A stretch of 64,000 bases of DNA from positions 10,033 to 74,032 of the forward strand of contig CAYLUS010000005.1 in NCBI GenBank assembly GCA_964386975.1. Direction: 5' to 3'. Position 1 is the stretch's first letter. The number at the start of each line of letters is the position of its first letter. Positions 36,344-44,512 of this stretch are shown one piece after another. This DNA is from UBA6136 sp964386975. GTDB lineage: Bacteria > Pseudomonadota > Gammaproteobacteria > Methylococcales > Methylococcaceae. The position numbers and the translations under genes are program-made. Below the pieces are notes generated by a model. The model was not told the DNA's origin. It did not search any database and saw only the letters and a list, made by a program, of their open reading frames with translations.

Positions 36344-37852
36344 TTACAGCCTCGCGTCCAGGCGCAGTTCAACATCCATGCCTTCGAACTGGATGTGAGG
36401 CAGTACCCCCATCTTGCAGTCGTACCAGCCAATCTGTCCCGGTCTCTCAACCACCTCAACGCTGGCCGCCTTGAACGGGTAGTACTGGAGGGTGAGATCA
36501 TCCGGATTGACGATGGTCGTGATGTACTGGTTGATCCAGCGATCCAGCGTGGCCTGGATGTAAGCTGCATCTGCGGAGCTACCGATATTGTCACGCATGA
36601 TGCACTTCACATAATGAGCGATACGCGTGATGGACATCGTGTAGGACAAGTTGGTTGCCAACTGGGCATTTTCATTGTCCTTGGGATCCAGATATTCCTT
36701 GGCCTTCTTGAGAGACTGAACGCTGAAGAAGCAGGCATCGCCGGTTCCTTTACGGTAAACCAGCGGCATGAAACCGGCATTTGCAAATTCAAGCTCGCGG
36801 AAATCCGGAATGACCATCTCAACCGGCAACTTGATTTCATCCTCGCCGCGAAGGTTGAAGCTATGGACCGGAAGGCCCGTCACCAGACCGCCGCCCTTAG
36901 GACCACGCAAATACTGACACCATCCGCTGTTGGTGAAAGAGCGAATCATGTTCTTGGCCATCAGGATGGACGCATTACCCCAGAGGTATTCGCCATCAAC
37001 ATCGCCGCGCACGCTTTCCTTGAATTCAAACCCGTTGCCGACCGGATTGGTCACCGGATCGTAAGGCAATCTCAGTACATAGCGGGGGAGGGTAAGCCCA
37101 AGGTAGGCCGCTTCTTCCGTCAATCGAAGCGCATTCCAGGAACTGTAAGTCGGCCGGCTGACAAGGCCTTCGAGATCCTTGACCGCTGCGAGCTCTTCGA
37201 TGCTGCTGCACCCAAAAAACTCGGGGGAAACCGAGGAGATGAAGGGTGCATGGCTGGCTGCTGCCACCTTCGACATGATCTTGAGCCAGAACTCATCCGT
37301 CGGGGTGTGCTTGAACTCATAAAGACCAATGATCCCGCCATAAGGCTTGCCGCCGTACTGGTCGTATTCAGCAATGTAAAGCTTCTTGAAAAGGGCGCTA
37401 CCGGTGATGTCAACCGCGTTGCTGTCAAAGTCCTGGAGCAATTCATCCTTGGTGACATCCAGAATGTCAATCATGATGTTCGCGCGGAAATTGGTCGAGC
37501 GAATGAGATCATCAAGACCTCGCCAGTTCGACTCCAGCGCCTGAAATTTGGGATGGTGCAAGACTTCATTGACCTGCGCCGCAACGATCAGGTCAATGCG
37601 ACCGATCAAGCTCAAGACCGAGGCCTTGTCAAATTTGTTGACGTTCGTGGTATCAATGTTCAACAACATCGCAGCAAGGCCGGAGAGGAAGCGGTCCTCC
37701 TCCCTGAGCTTTCCTGATTCAAGCTCCAGCCCTTCCTTGATTGCCGGTACGGGGGCATCAATGTCCGCATTCAGACGCATGCTGGAAAGAAACCGCTTGA
37801 GATCAATGACCTCAGAAGTCGATTCCGCCGTTTGAGTTGATTCCTCTGCCAT
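36344..37852 (-). CDS. tssC: T6SS sheath large subunit TssC (VipB)
   Basis: 502 residues, the normal size. Clear TssC segments: FLSGLAAMLLNIDTTNVNKF, the LQALE-like PKFQALESNWRGLDDLI block, GALFKKLYIAEYDQYGGKPY-like region (ALFKKLYIAEYDQYGGKP), HAPFISSVSPEFFGC, and a C-terminus YYPFKAASVEVVERPGQIGW. TssC and TssB polymerise into the contractile sheath. A GAGG site precedes the ATG. It lies 65 bases after tssB. Confidence 0.95.
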   Translation of the reverse strand: MAEESTQTAESTSEVIDLKRFLSSMRLNADIDAPVPAIKEGLELESGKLREEDRFLSGLAAMLLNIDTTNVNKFDKASVLSLIGRIDLIVAAQVNEVLHHPKFQALESNWRGLDDLIRSTNFRANIMIDILDVTKDELLQDFDSNAVDITGSALFKKLYIAEYDQYGGKPYGGIIGLYEFKHTPTDEFWLKIMSKVAAASHAPFISSVSPEFFGCSSIEELAAVKDLEGLVSRPTYSSWNALRLTEEAAYLGLTLPRYVLRLPYDPVTNPVGNGFEFKESVRGDVDGEYLWGNASILMAKNMIRSFTNSGWCQYLRGPKGGGLVTGLPVHSFNLRGEDEIKLPVEMVIPDFRELEFANAGFMPLVYRKGTGDACFFSVQSLKKAKEYLDPKDNENAQLATNLSYTMSITRIAHYVKCIMRDNIGSSADAAYIQATLDRWINQYITTIVNPDDLTLQYYPFKAASVEVVERPGQIGWYDCKMGVLPHIQFEGMDVELRLDARL

Positions 37853-37917
37853 GGGTGCTGCCTCAGATTAAATAGGGGGTGATTGCAAGTACGTTTAATA
37901 GTGTCGGGGAGGGCGAT

Positions 37918-38451
37918 TTATTCAGCCGCATCCTGGGGTTTGGAACTCGGAAGCTTCAAGCCCTCAAAGGACTTGAGGTCGGCAAGAACCTTCTCCAGCT
38001 GATCCGGCTGCGCCATCAGTTCGTCGAGGAGTTTGCGGAACTCCTTGCGGTTATCGACGTTGCTGATGCTCTCCTCAAGAAGCCGCTTAAGCAGCAGGAG
38101 CGCTTCGACCTTCGGGATCTGCTTTGCAATCGCATCCGGCTTGAGGGATTTCATCGAGTCAACCTTAAGATTGACATTCATGTCTTCGCCGTTCTCTGGA
38201 TCAACCCGGTTAGGAACCGCCACGGTCAGGCTGATACCCATCTCACGCATCACATCATCGGTGTTGGTGCCGTTCATCGAGTGTGAAAGGCGCTCCTCAA
38301 GGTCCTTCTCACAATCCTTGGAGGTGCCACCTGAAAAATCTCCGGTCACCATCATGCGCATCGGCAGCACGATGTCAGCAGGCGTTCCGTTTACCTCTGT
38401 TTTGTAGCGTAGGGTAAGTCGTGATTTTGGGATTTCGTCTTGAACTGACAT
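37918..38451 (-). CDS. tssB: T6SS sheath small subunit TssB (VipA)
   Basis: 177 residues. RLTLRYKTEVNGTPADIVLP opens the protein, followed by MRMMVTGDFSG and RLSHSMNGTNTDDVMREMG, then LRKLLD-type helices (NRKEFRKLLDELMAQPDQLE), matching TssB/VipA. The N-terminal helix region needed for ClpV recognition of the heterodimer is expected in the C-terminal part of TssC/TssB pairs and cannot be judged by eye. A strong GGAGG Shine-Dalgarno sequence lies before the ATG. It follows a hairpin in the hcp-tssB gap. Confidence 0.95.
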   Translation of the reverse strand: MSVQDEIPKSRLTLRYKTEVNGTPADIVLPMRMMVTGDFSGGTSKDCEKDLEERLSHSMNGTNTDDVMREMGISLTVAVPNRVDPENGEDMNVNLKVDSMKSLKPDAIAKQIPKVEALLLLKRLLEESISNVDNRKEFRKLLDELMAQPDQLEKVLADLKSFEGLKLPSSKPQDAAE

Positions 38452-38502
38452 GATGACCTCCAGCAGTCGATTGAGCCAAAAGATTTACAAAGAGAGCGAT
38501 AG

Positions 38503-38529
38503 ATGACCGTTTTCTCTGAAAACGGTCAT
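38503..38529 (-). terminator. Perfect 11-bp hairpin between hcp and tssB (attenuator candidate)
   Basis: ATGACCGTTTT pairs perfectly with AAAACGGTCAT around a five-base loop, in the 145-base gap between hcp and tssB. There is no clean T-run downstream on the minus strand. It could cause partial termination or protect the 3' end of an hcp transcript, which would allow more tube protein than sheath and baseplate proteins. Confidence 0.5.
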
Positions 38530-38596
38530 CAGAAACAGAAATCGCGGCGTTTGTGAACGTCTGCGATTCAAACAACAGGTGAACGTTGAAACGAGA

Positions 38597-39187
38597 TCAG
38601 CTTCCACCCGGGTTAGCAACACCCCACGTGATGACGTTCTTCGCGGTGTTTGACTGCTGAAGGAAGATGGACTGGGTCGAACCCGGTGTCGGCGCCATGG
38701 ACAGGTGCATCTGGTAAAGAAGCGGCTGATCAATGCCATGGTACGGGGTGACATCCATACCGATCGCAAGATCATCGCCCGATTTTGCAATCAGGCCCGT
38801 CAGGGTCGATGAATTCGTCCAGCAACAGGTGAAATAGGCCTTGGCGTTGGGGTCGTAGTAATAAACTGAGAAGTTGATCACCAGATCTGTGTTTGAAAGA
38901 CCTTGATCCAGCAGGCCGGTGACGGTGACCTGATTGGTGTTACTGACCAGGATCCCGAAGTTGAGGGGCTGAGTCTGGCCACCTTCATAATAAAGATCCG
39001 TCAGAACGCCCGTGGCGGTCAGACCCGCCGTGTCGGTCACGTTGGTTGGATTGGTAATACCCTGAAGATCGGCAGACAGGGTAGCCGTACCAATCTGGAG
39101 CGTGTTCACGACACCGCAATAGGTTTGCTTGTCGCGCTTGAAGTTCATGGTCTGAATCGGATCGCAAGGATAGGATTTTGCTGGCAT
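38597..39187 (-). CDS. hcp: Putative Hcp-like T6SS tube protein
   Basis: 196 residues, beta-rich, Thr/Asn/Gly-rich, no signal peptide. The frame begins MPAKSYPCDPIQTMNFKRDK and ends with a short Gly/Ser tail. It does not show the usual Hcp motifs, so the call rests on context: first gene of the operon, strong AAGGAG ribosome site, hairpin behind it, and no other Hcp candidate in the cluster. It contains four cysteines, two of them adjacent (YFTCCWTN). An IglC-like or otherwise divergent tube protein is the best fit; a spike-associated protein is an alternative. Confidence 0.5.
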   Translation of the reverse strand: MPAKSYPCDPIQTMNFKRDKQTYCGVVNTLQIGTATLSADLQGITNPTNVTDTAGLTATGVLTDLYYEGGQTQPLNFGILVSNTNQVTVTGLLDQGLSNTDLVINFSVYYYDPNAKAYFTCCWTNSSTLTGLIAKSGDDLAIGMDVTPYHGIDQPLLYQMHLSMAPTPGSTQSIFLQQSNTAKNVITWGVANPGGS

Positions 39188-39573
39188 GTGGATCTCCTTT
39201 TAGTTGCTGAATTTGGCCGAGAGAATGATGCGGAGGTCAGTCATAAAGACGTTGGTGCCTACCTCGGTGTTGGGGCTTCCCGTATTTCCCCTCTCGGGAT
39301 CGCTGTCACGTCTCGATTGTATACCGACAATATGAAATTAAGCGCATTGACGAATGAATATTTTCAATGAGGCACCTTGTCTCTGCGGTGACTCATGGAT
39401 GAGCAATCAGTTCCTTCTTTCGAAAACGCATGAGCTTAAGCAAGGTACTCGGGCTCAGATCCATCAAAAGCACCATGAGCCAAGGTACTGGATTGCACTT
39501 CAATTAAGAAGAGGATCCCGCCGAATCGGACCTCTACACCAGTCAGAGACACTGCAATAACAAGGAATTAGGA
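39188..39573. other. Divergent control region between the T6SS operon and a TPR-glycosyltransferase
   Basis: 386 bases serving two divergent transcripts. For hcp, an AAGGAG site lies at 39194-39199 on the minus strand, and a TATACA -10-like hexamer (minus, 39318-39323) is present without a good -35. A 45-codon minus-strand frame without a standard start, except an internal ATG, ends 12 bases before hcp (TEVGTNVFMTDLRIILSAKF); it may be a leader or relic. For the plus gene, AAGGA precedes the ATG at 39574. CAAGGTACT occurs twice near 39440-39490. Confidence 0.4.
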
Positions 39574-41487
39574 ATGGCGACCAACAGGGTAAGGGACAAG
39601 GAACCGGCTCACTTAGATGCCGGTGATCACGTGGATCAGGGCCGGATCCTCAGTGCACGAGCGGCACGCCTTTTTCAAAATGGCAATCACCTGAACGCTA
39701 TTCACTGTTTAAAAGGCGCACTTGCCCTTGCACCTGCTCAGGCCGCGCTCTGGGATGCCTTGGGAAATGCCCTAGATGCCTCCAAAAAGCGACAACAATC
39801 GCTTTGCGCCCATCAATATGCGGCTTTTTTGGACCCCCTCAATGTGGCCTTTTTGAGCAACTATGGGCGGGCTCTGATCGCCAGTGGGCAGTGGTCGATG
39901 GGTGCGATACGCTGCAAATACGCTGTGGCATTGGATCCGTCCCGGGTAGAGGCTTATTTCAACAGAGCCATGGCGGACAAACTCCTGGGGGAATTGACGC
40001 CTTCCCTCGACGGTTATCTGAGAGCATTGCTCATTCAGCCTAAATTGGCACAGGCCTTTTGTAACATGGCCGAGATACATGCGCTGATGAATCAGCTTGA
40101 GCTTGCCGAGGCCCACTATCACCGGGCGCTTGAGATTGACCCAAGGCAACTGATGGCTTGGGTCAATCTCGGTAATCTCTACCTGCAATTTAATAGGCAC
40201 ACAGATGCCAGGCGGGCGATCATGCAGGCAATTGCACTAGCACCTGAATCACCAGCCGCCTTAAGCAGTTTCGGGAGTCTTCTTAAGGCCGAGAGGGACT
40301 TCTCAGGTGCGACCGTTTTTTATCAGCGCGCGCTCTGCGTTTTTCCGTTTTTCGTCGAGACTTTGAGCAATCTTGGGAATGTCTTCAGAGAGCAGGAATA
40401 CTGGAAAGAGGCAGCCCTTGCCTATCAGAGCGCACTGATTCTCGATCCCGCTTTTTCCGCGGCCTTTTACAACTGGGGTATTACGCTCTATCGCCAGGGA
40501 TACATTGACGCGGTGGAGCAAGCCTATGATCGCGCGCGATGCTTGTTGCCGGATTTTCCAGAGGTGCACCTCAATCTGGGCTTCCTGCGCCTCTCACTCG
40601 GGGACTACCCCAATGGGTTTCCTCTTTACGAGTGGCGCTTCAAGCAACCCCACTTTGCCTTGAAACGCAGACGTTATGACTTCCCGGAATGGGATGGAGA
40701 AAAGGATCTTCGGAATACCAAACTGCTGGTGTATGCAGAACAGGGACTTGGAGACACCCTTCAGTTTTTTCGTTTCATAGGAAGTCTTCAGGCTCGGGGT
40801 GCGCATGTGACTGTCGAGGTACAGCCAGAGCTCGTAGACTTTCTACGGGGCTATTGCACCGGCGCTCAGATCGTTGCAATGGATCAGGCGGGCCTCGATT
40901 TTGATCTCCATACTCCCTTGATGTCCTTGCCGCTGGCGCTTGGAACAAATGTCACATCGATCCCCCCGAATTTCGGTGGCTATCGCTATAACCAATCCCT
41001 TCTGCGCCGCTGGGAAAAGCGCTTGGGTCACCGCGATCACTTGCGGGTCGGCATCGTGCTCAGTGGCAATCCCCAGCACGTCAATGATCACCTGAGGAGC
41101 ATCCCTTGGGCGGCGGTTCAACCACTTCTTGATGCGAAGATCGACCTGATTTGCCTCCAAAAGGAAATTCGAGCAGATGATCTCGCATTTATCCAAACAC
41201 AGTCGCAGATCCACTCACTGCAGGGAGAAATCCAGAGCTTTGAGGATACGGCAGTCCTTTGCAGCCAGATGGACCTGGTTCTTAGCGTCGATACCAGTGT
41301 CGCTCATCTGGCAGCCAGCCTTGGAATCCCGACCTGGATTCTGCTAACAGAGATGCCTGATTGGCGCTGGATGCTGGGTACCGAGGACTCGCCTTGGTAC
41401 CCCAGCGTTCGACTCCTTCGAAAAAAGAACGGGACCAGCTGGCGGGATTTACTGGAATCGGTCGCACAGCAACTGAGTCATCTCTAG
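39574..41487 (+). CDS. TPR protein with a GT9-like glycosyltransferase domain (3)
   Basis: 637 residues. TPR units from about residue 25 to 355 (PAQAALWDALGNALDASKKR; LMAWVNLGNLYLQFNRHTDA). The GT domain begins at LLVYAEQGLGDTLQFFRFIG near residue 385 and includes LSGNPQHVNDHLRSIPWAAV, DLVLSVDTSVAHLAASLGIP and MPDWRWMLGTEDSPWYPS. It is closest in its signature residues to the copy at 15043. AAGGA site eight bases before the ATG. It opens the plus-strand glycosyltransferase block on the right side of the T6SS, divergent from hcp. Confidence 0.77.
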   Translation: MATNRVRDKEPAHLDAGDHVDQGRILSARAARLFQNGNHLNAIHCLKGALALAPAQAALWDALGNALDASKKRQQSLCAHQYAAFLDPLNVAFLSNYGRALIASGQWSMGAIRCKYAVALDPSRVEAYFNRAMADKLLGELTPSLDGYLRALLIQPKLAQAFCNMAEIHALMNQLELAEAHYHRALEIDPRQLMAWVNLGNLYLQFNRHTDARRAIMQAIALAPESPAALSSFGSLLKAERDFSGATVFYQRALCVFPFFVETLSNLGNVFREQEYWKEAALAYQSALILDPAFSAAFYNWGITLYRQGYIDAVEQAYDRARCLLPDFPEVHLNLGFLRLSLGDYPNGFPLYEWRFKQPHFALKRRRYDFPEWDGEKDLRNTKLLVYAEQGLGDTLQFFRFIGSLQARGAHVTVEVQPELVDFLRGYCTGAQIVAMDQAGLDFDLHTPLMSLPLALGTNVTSIPPNFGGYRYNQSLLRRWEKRLGHRDHLRVGIVLSGNPQHVNDHLRSIPWAAVQPLLDAKIDLICLQKEIRADDLAFIQTQSQIHSLQGEIQSFEDTAVLCSQMDLVLSVDTSVAHLAASLGIPTWILLTEMPDWRWMLGTEDSPWYPSVRLLRKKNGTSWRDLLESVAQQLSHL

Positions 41488-41633
41488 AACCGCCAGATCT
41501 TGCCCTTCCATTTTTCACAAGGGGGCCTCAGACTTCCGTGCAGTCGCTTGCAAGATTGACGCGGATCAACTTTCCAGCGGTAGCGACGGAGATCGCTCTT
41601 TAGCACCGCTTAGTGGATACATGGGCCTTCGGA

Positions 41634-41654
41634 GGCGATCATTACGTGATCGCC
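41634..41654. terminator. Hairpin downstream of TPR-glycosyltransferase 3
   Basis: GGCGATCA pairs perfectly with TGATCGCC around loop TTACG, 147 bases after the stop at 41487 and 119 before the GT25 start. No T-run. It may be a weak terminator or an operator-type palindrome for the GT25 unit. Confidence 0.3.
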
Positions 41655-41772
41655 GGGGCTATACTGATAAAGCGTATCACCTTGAGACAGTCCGCTAGGT
41701 GGCGTGCTTGCCATCCTTCAAAGATTGCCTGAGGAACTCATCGATGGACGCTCAGGCTCTATTCTGTCGCCT

Positions 41773-42549
41773 ATGACCCACGCCGTGGACCCTCTCATTC
41801 AGGTAATCAGTCTCAAGAATTCGACGGCGCGTCGCCGGACATTCAGTCACTGGAACCGACATCTCCAATTTGATTTTTTTCCCGCAATCGATGGGGCTGC
41901 CATTTCTCAAGAAACGATCAGCTCATCCAATTGTTTTCTCGAGCCTTTAGCCTATGGTCCCGGGGCATATGGCTGTGCTTTGTCCCATAGAAGCCTGTGG
42001 CAACGGACCGTTGATACGAATCGTCCACTCACCATTGCAGAGGATGATGCGATATTTCGTCTTGACTTTCAGGACCAGGCAGCCCGCTTCATCGATGGCC
42101 TACCCGATGATTGGGATCTCGTCCTCTGGGGTTGGAATTTTGACTCAATCCTCTCTGCCCGGGTGACTGAGTCGCTTGCTCCGGTCCTCATGTTGTTTGA
42201 TCAAGTCGCGTTAAGAACGACCCTTGGGCGTTATCAGTCATCGACAGACGTACCGATTCGCTATCGCTTGCAGTACAGCTTTGGAACTCCTGCCTACACG
42301 ATATCGCCCAAAGGGGCAGAGCGGTACCTTCAAGCCTGCTTTCCAATCCGGGACTTTATGATCGACATTCCGGGGCTTCCGGGGCCGATTCGAAACAATG
42401 GAATCGATATTGTCATGAACCAGATTTATGGCCTCACAGCCGCCTATGTGGCGCTCCCTCCGCTGGCGGTCACCCCTAACATGTCGGAAACTTCTACCAT
42501 TAACAGGCAGGACCCTTCTGTCATGGATGGCCACAATCAGGCACGGTGA
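41773..42549 (+). CDS. Glycosyltransferase family 25 protein
   Basis: 258 residues from the ATG at 41773; a GTG at 41704 would add a lead unlike the family. Motifs of GT25 (LPS beta-galactosyltransferase/collagen GT type): IQVISLKNSTARRRTFSHW, the GPGAYGCALSHRSLWQR helix, and TIAEDDAIF with the acidic Glu90-Asp91-Asp92 metal-site cluster, then FGTPAYTISPKGAERYL. It probably transfers galactose or glucose in the cytoplasm. Its stop lies one base before the next gene, so it is co-expressed with the TPR-OGT-like enzymes. Confidence 0.82.
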   Translation: MTHAVDPLIQVISLKNSTARRRTFSHWNRHLQFDFFPAIDGAAISQETISSSNCFLEPLAYGPGAYGCALSHRSLWQRTVDTNRPLTIAEDDAIFRLDFQDQAARFIDGLPDDWDLVLWGWNFDSILSARVTESLAPVLMLFDQVALRTTLGRYQSSTDVPIRYRLQYSFGTPAYTISPKGAERYLQACFPIRDFMIDIPGLPGPIRNNGIDIVMNQIYGLTAAYVALPPLAVTPNMSETSTINRQDPSVMDGHNQAR

Positions 42550-42550
42550 C

Positions 42551-44512
42551 ATGGAAACATCACCGCATCTTGCCGACATAACGCGACAGATCCTCCTAGC
42601 GCTAAGCTACGCGCGTCTTGATGAAACCGAAGCCTTGTCCCGACGGTCCATCATCACATCACCCGAAACCTCGCTTGCCTACAGAGCCCTCGGGCATATC
42701 TACGGTCTCTCTCATCGACCACAGCAAGCGATCGATGTGTTGTCTTGGGCACGCGCGCTTGAGCCTCAAAATCCTGACCTCCTTGATCAACTTGGACTTG
42801 CGCTTTATGCCAAAGCGCGTTTCGCCGATTCAAAAACCTGTCACCTCACCGCATTGGCTTTACGGCCAACAAATGCGGCCTTTTGGCTGAATCTTGGAAA
42901 CGCATATCAGGCACTGGGTCATCGCGCTCAGGCGCTTACCGCCTACCGTGGAGCAATCATCCATGAGCCTCAAGGGGAGGGGGCTTACCTCAATCTGGGT
43001 TCGGTCGCTTTGAGCAGCGGTGATATTGGCCCTGCAAGGCAGGCGCTCGTGCATGCGCTTCGCCTTTCACCGCAGCAATGGAGAGCCAGCAATAATCTGG
43101 CGAATCTCGAACGCACACAGGATCACCTAACGCATGCCGAGTGCCTGTATCGCCGCTCTCTTTGTCTTAATCCCAGTGGTGTCGAAGCCCTTACGAATCG
43201 GGGCGTCGTGCTGCGGGATCTCGGACAAGCCGAAGCGGCCGAAGCCTTCCATCGTTATGCACTCCAGACTGACCCCACATTCAAAGCGGCATACAGCCAC
43301 CTCCTTTATTTGCTCAGTACGCAGCCAAAAAGTGCCGCTGCAACGTATCTGCAAATGGCCATGCGCTTTGGCGAACTCTTGAAAAATGAATGCAATGTCA
43401 CTTTCGATCATGGGCCCCATGGTCCGGCCCCCCAGCCTTTAAAAGTCGGGCTCGTTTCAGGAGACCTTCGGGAGCATCCGGTGGGGTACTTTTTGGAAGG
43501 CTTGCTGGCGCGAACGAATCCATCTCGAATCCAATGGTTGGCCTATCCCAGCCGTGATGATCACGACCACCTGACGCAGAGAATCCAAACGCATACCCAT
43601 GGCTGGCATTCACTGGTCGGACTTACGGATTCAGAGGCGGCACAACTGATTCGTGCCCAAGGCACCGACGTTCTGATCGACCTGGCAGGTCATACGGCGG
43701 ACAACCGCCTTGGCGTTTTCAGTTACAAACCCGCACCGGTTCAAATCACGTGGCTGGGCTACTGGGCATCAACCGGAGTCACTGAGATTGATTACATTCT
43801 GACTGACCCGATCTCGACCCCCCTGGAGAGAGAGGGCGACTTTACCGAGAAGGTATGGCGATTACCTCATTCCCGGTTTTGTTTTTTGCCGCCAGGAGAC
43901 GCACCTGCGATTGCGCCTGCTCCGCACCTTAAAAATGGCTATCTGACGTTCGGCTGTTTCAATCAGGCATCAAAAATCACCGATGAAGTAGTCAGCCTAT
44001 GGTCACAGATTCTGGAACAGATTCCCTCCGCCCGCCTATATCTCAAATCCGGCGCCTTCGACCAGCGCGAGGGTCGAGATCACATGCGTCGACGCTTTCT
44101 CAACCAAGGTATCCCTAAGGACCGGTTGCTCCTGGAAGGGTACTCCGCCAGGAACGCCTATTTTTTGGCCTATCAGGCTATTGACGTGGCACTCGATCCC
44201 TTTCCCTATTGTGGGGGAACCACCACCTGTGAGGGGCTTTGGATGGGCGTGCCGGTGATCACCCTGGTCGGTGATAGCCTCCTATCCCGTCAAGGAGCGA
44301 GCATTTGCGAGAATGCGGGACTTGGGGATTGGGTTGTATCCGATACCAAAGCCTATCTTCAAAAAGCCCACTCAGTGGATAAAGACCGGTGCAGCCTGGT
44401 CCATCTGAGAGAGAATTTGAGATCGCGGCTTCAAAAGACACCGCTTTTTGATCCGGATCTATTTGCTGAGCACTTTGAGAAGACGCTGTATGCTCTTTTC
44501 ACCGCATCATGA
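42551..44512 (+). CDS. TPR protein with a SPINDLY/OGT-type (GT41) domain (1)
   Basis: 653 residues from the ATG at 42551. TPRs span about residues 1-255 (TNAAFWLNLGNAYQALGHRA). The GT41 domain starts near 300: KVGLVSGDLREHPVGYFLEG with the His corresponding to the OGT catalytic-region histidine, DLAGHTADNRLGVFSYKPAP, VQITWLGYWASTGVTEIDYI, and LDPFPYCGGTTTCEGLWMGV. This is the layout of bacterial O-GlcNAc-transferase homologues that glycosylate Ser/Thr in the cytoplasm. Protein O-glycosylation is inference from family. Its stop overlaps the ATG of the next gene. Confidence 0.88.
   Translation: METSPHLADITRQILLALSYARLDETEALSRRSIITSPETSLAYRALGHIYGLSHRPQQAIDVLSWARALEPQNPDLLDQLGLALYAKARFADSKTCHLTALALRPTNAAFWLNLGNAYQALGHRAQALTAYRGAIIHEPQGEGAYLNLGSVALSSGDIGPARQALVHALRLSPQQWRASNNLANLERTQDHLTHAECLYRRSLCLNPSGVEALTNRGVVLRDLGQAEAAEAFHRYALQTDPTFKAAYSHLLYLLSTQPKSAAATYLQMAMRFGELLKNECNVTFDHGPHGPAPQPLKVGLVSGDLREHPVGYFLEGLLARTNPSRIQWLAYPSRDDHDHLTQRIQTHTHGWHSLVGLTDSEAAQLIRAQGTDVLIDLAGHTADNRLGVFSYKPAPVQITWLGYWASTGVTEIDYILTDPISTPLEREGDFTEKVWRLPHSRFCFLPPGDAPAIAPAPHLKNGYLTFGCFNQASKITDEVVSLWSQILEQIPSARLYLKSGAFDQREGRDHMRRRFLNQGIPKDRLLLEGYSARNAYFLAYQAIDVALDPFPYCGGTTTCEGLWMGVPVITLVGDSLLSRQGASICENAGLGDWVVSDTKAYLQKAHSVDKDRCSLVHLRENLRSRLQKTPLFDPDLFAEHFEKTLYALFTAS

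Noticed and set aside
36182..37717. 511-codon plus-strand frame
   Set aside because: Antisense to tssC and the start of tssK, both with clear family motifs.
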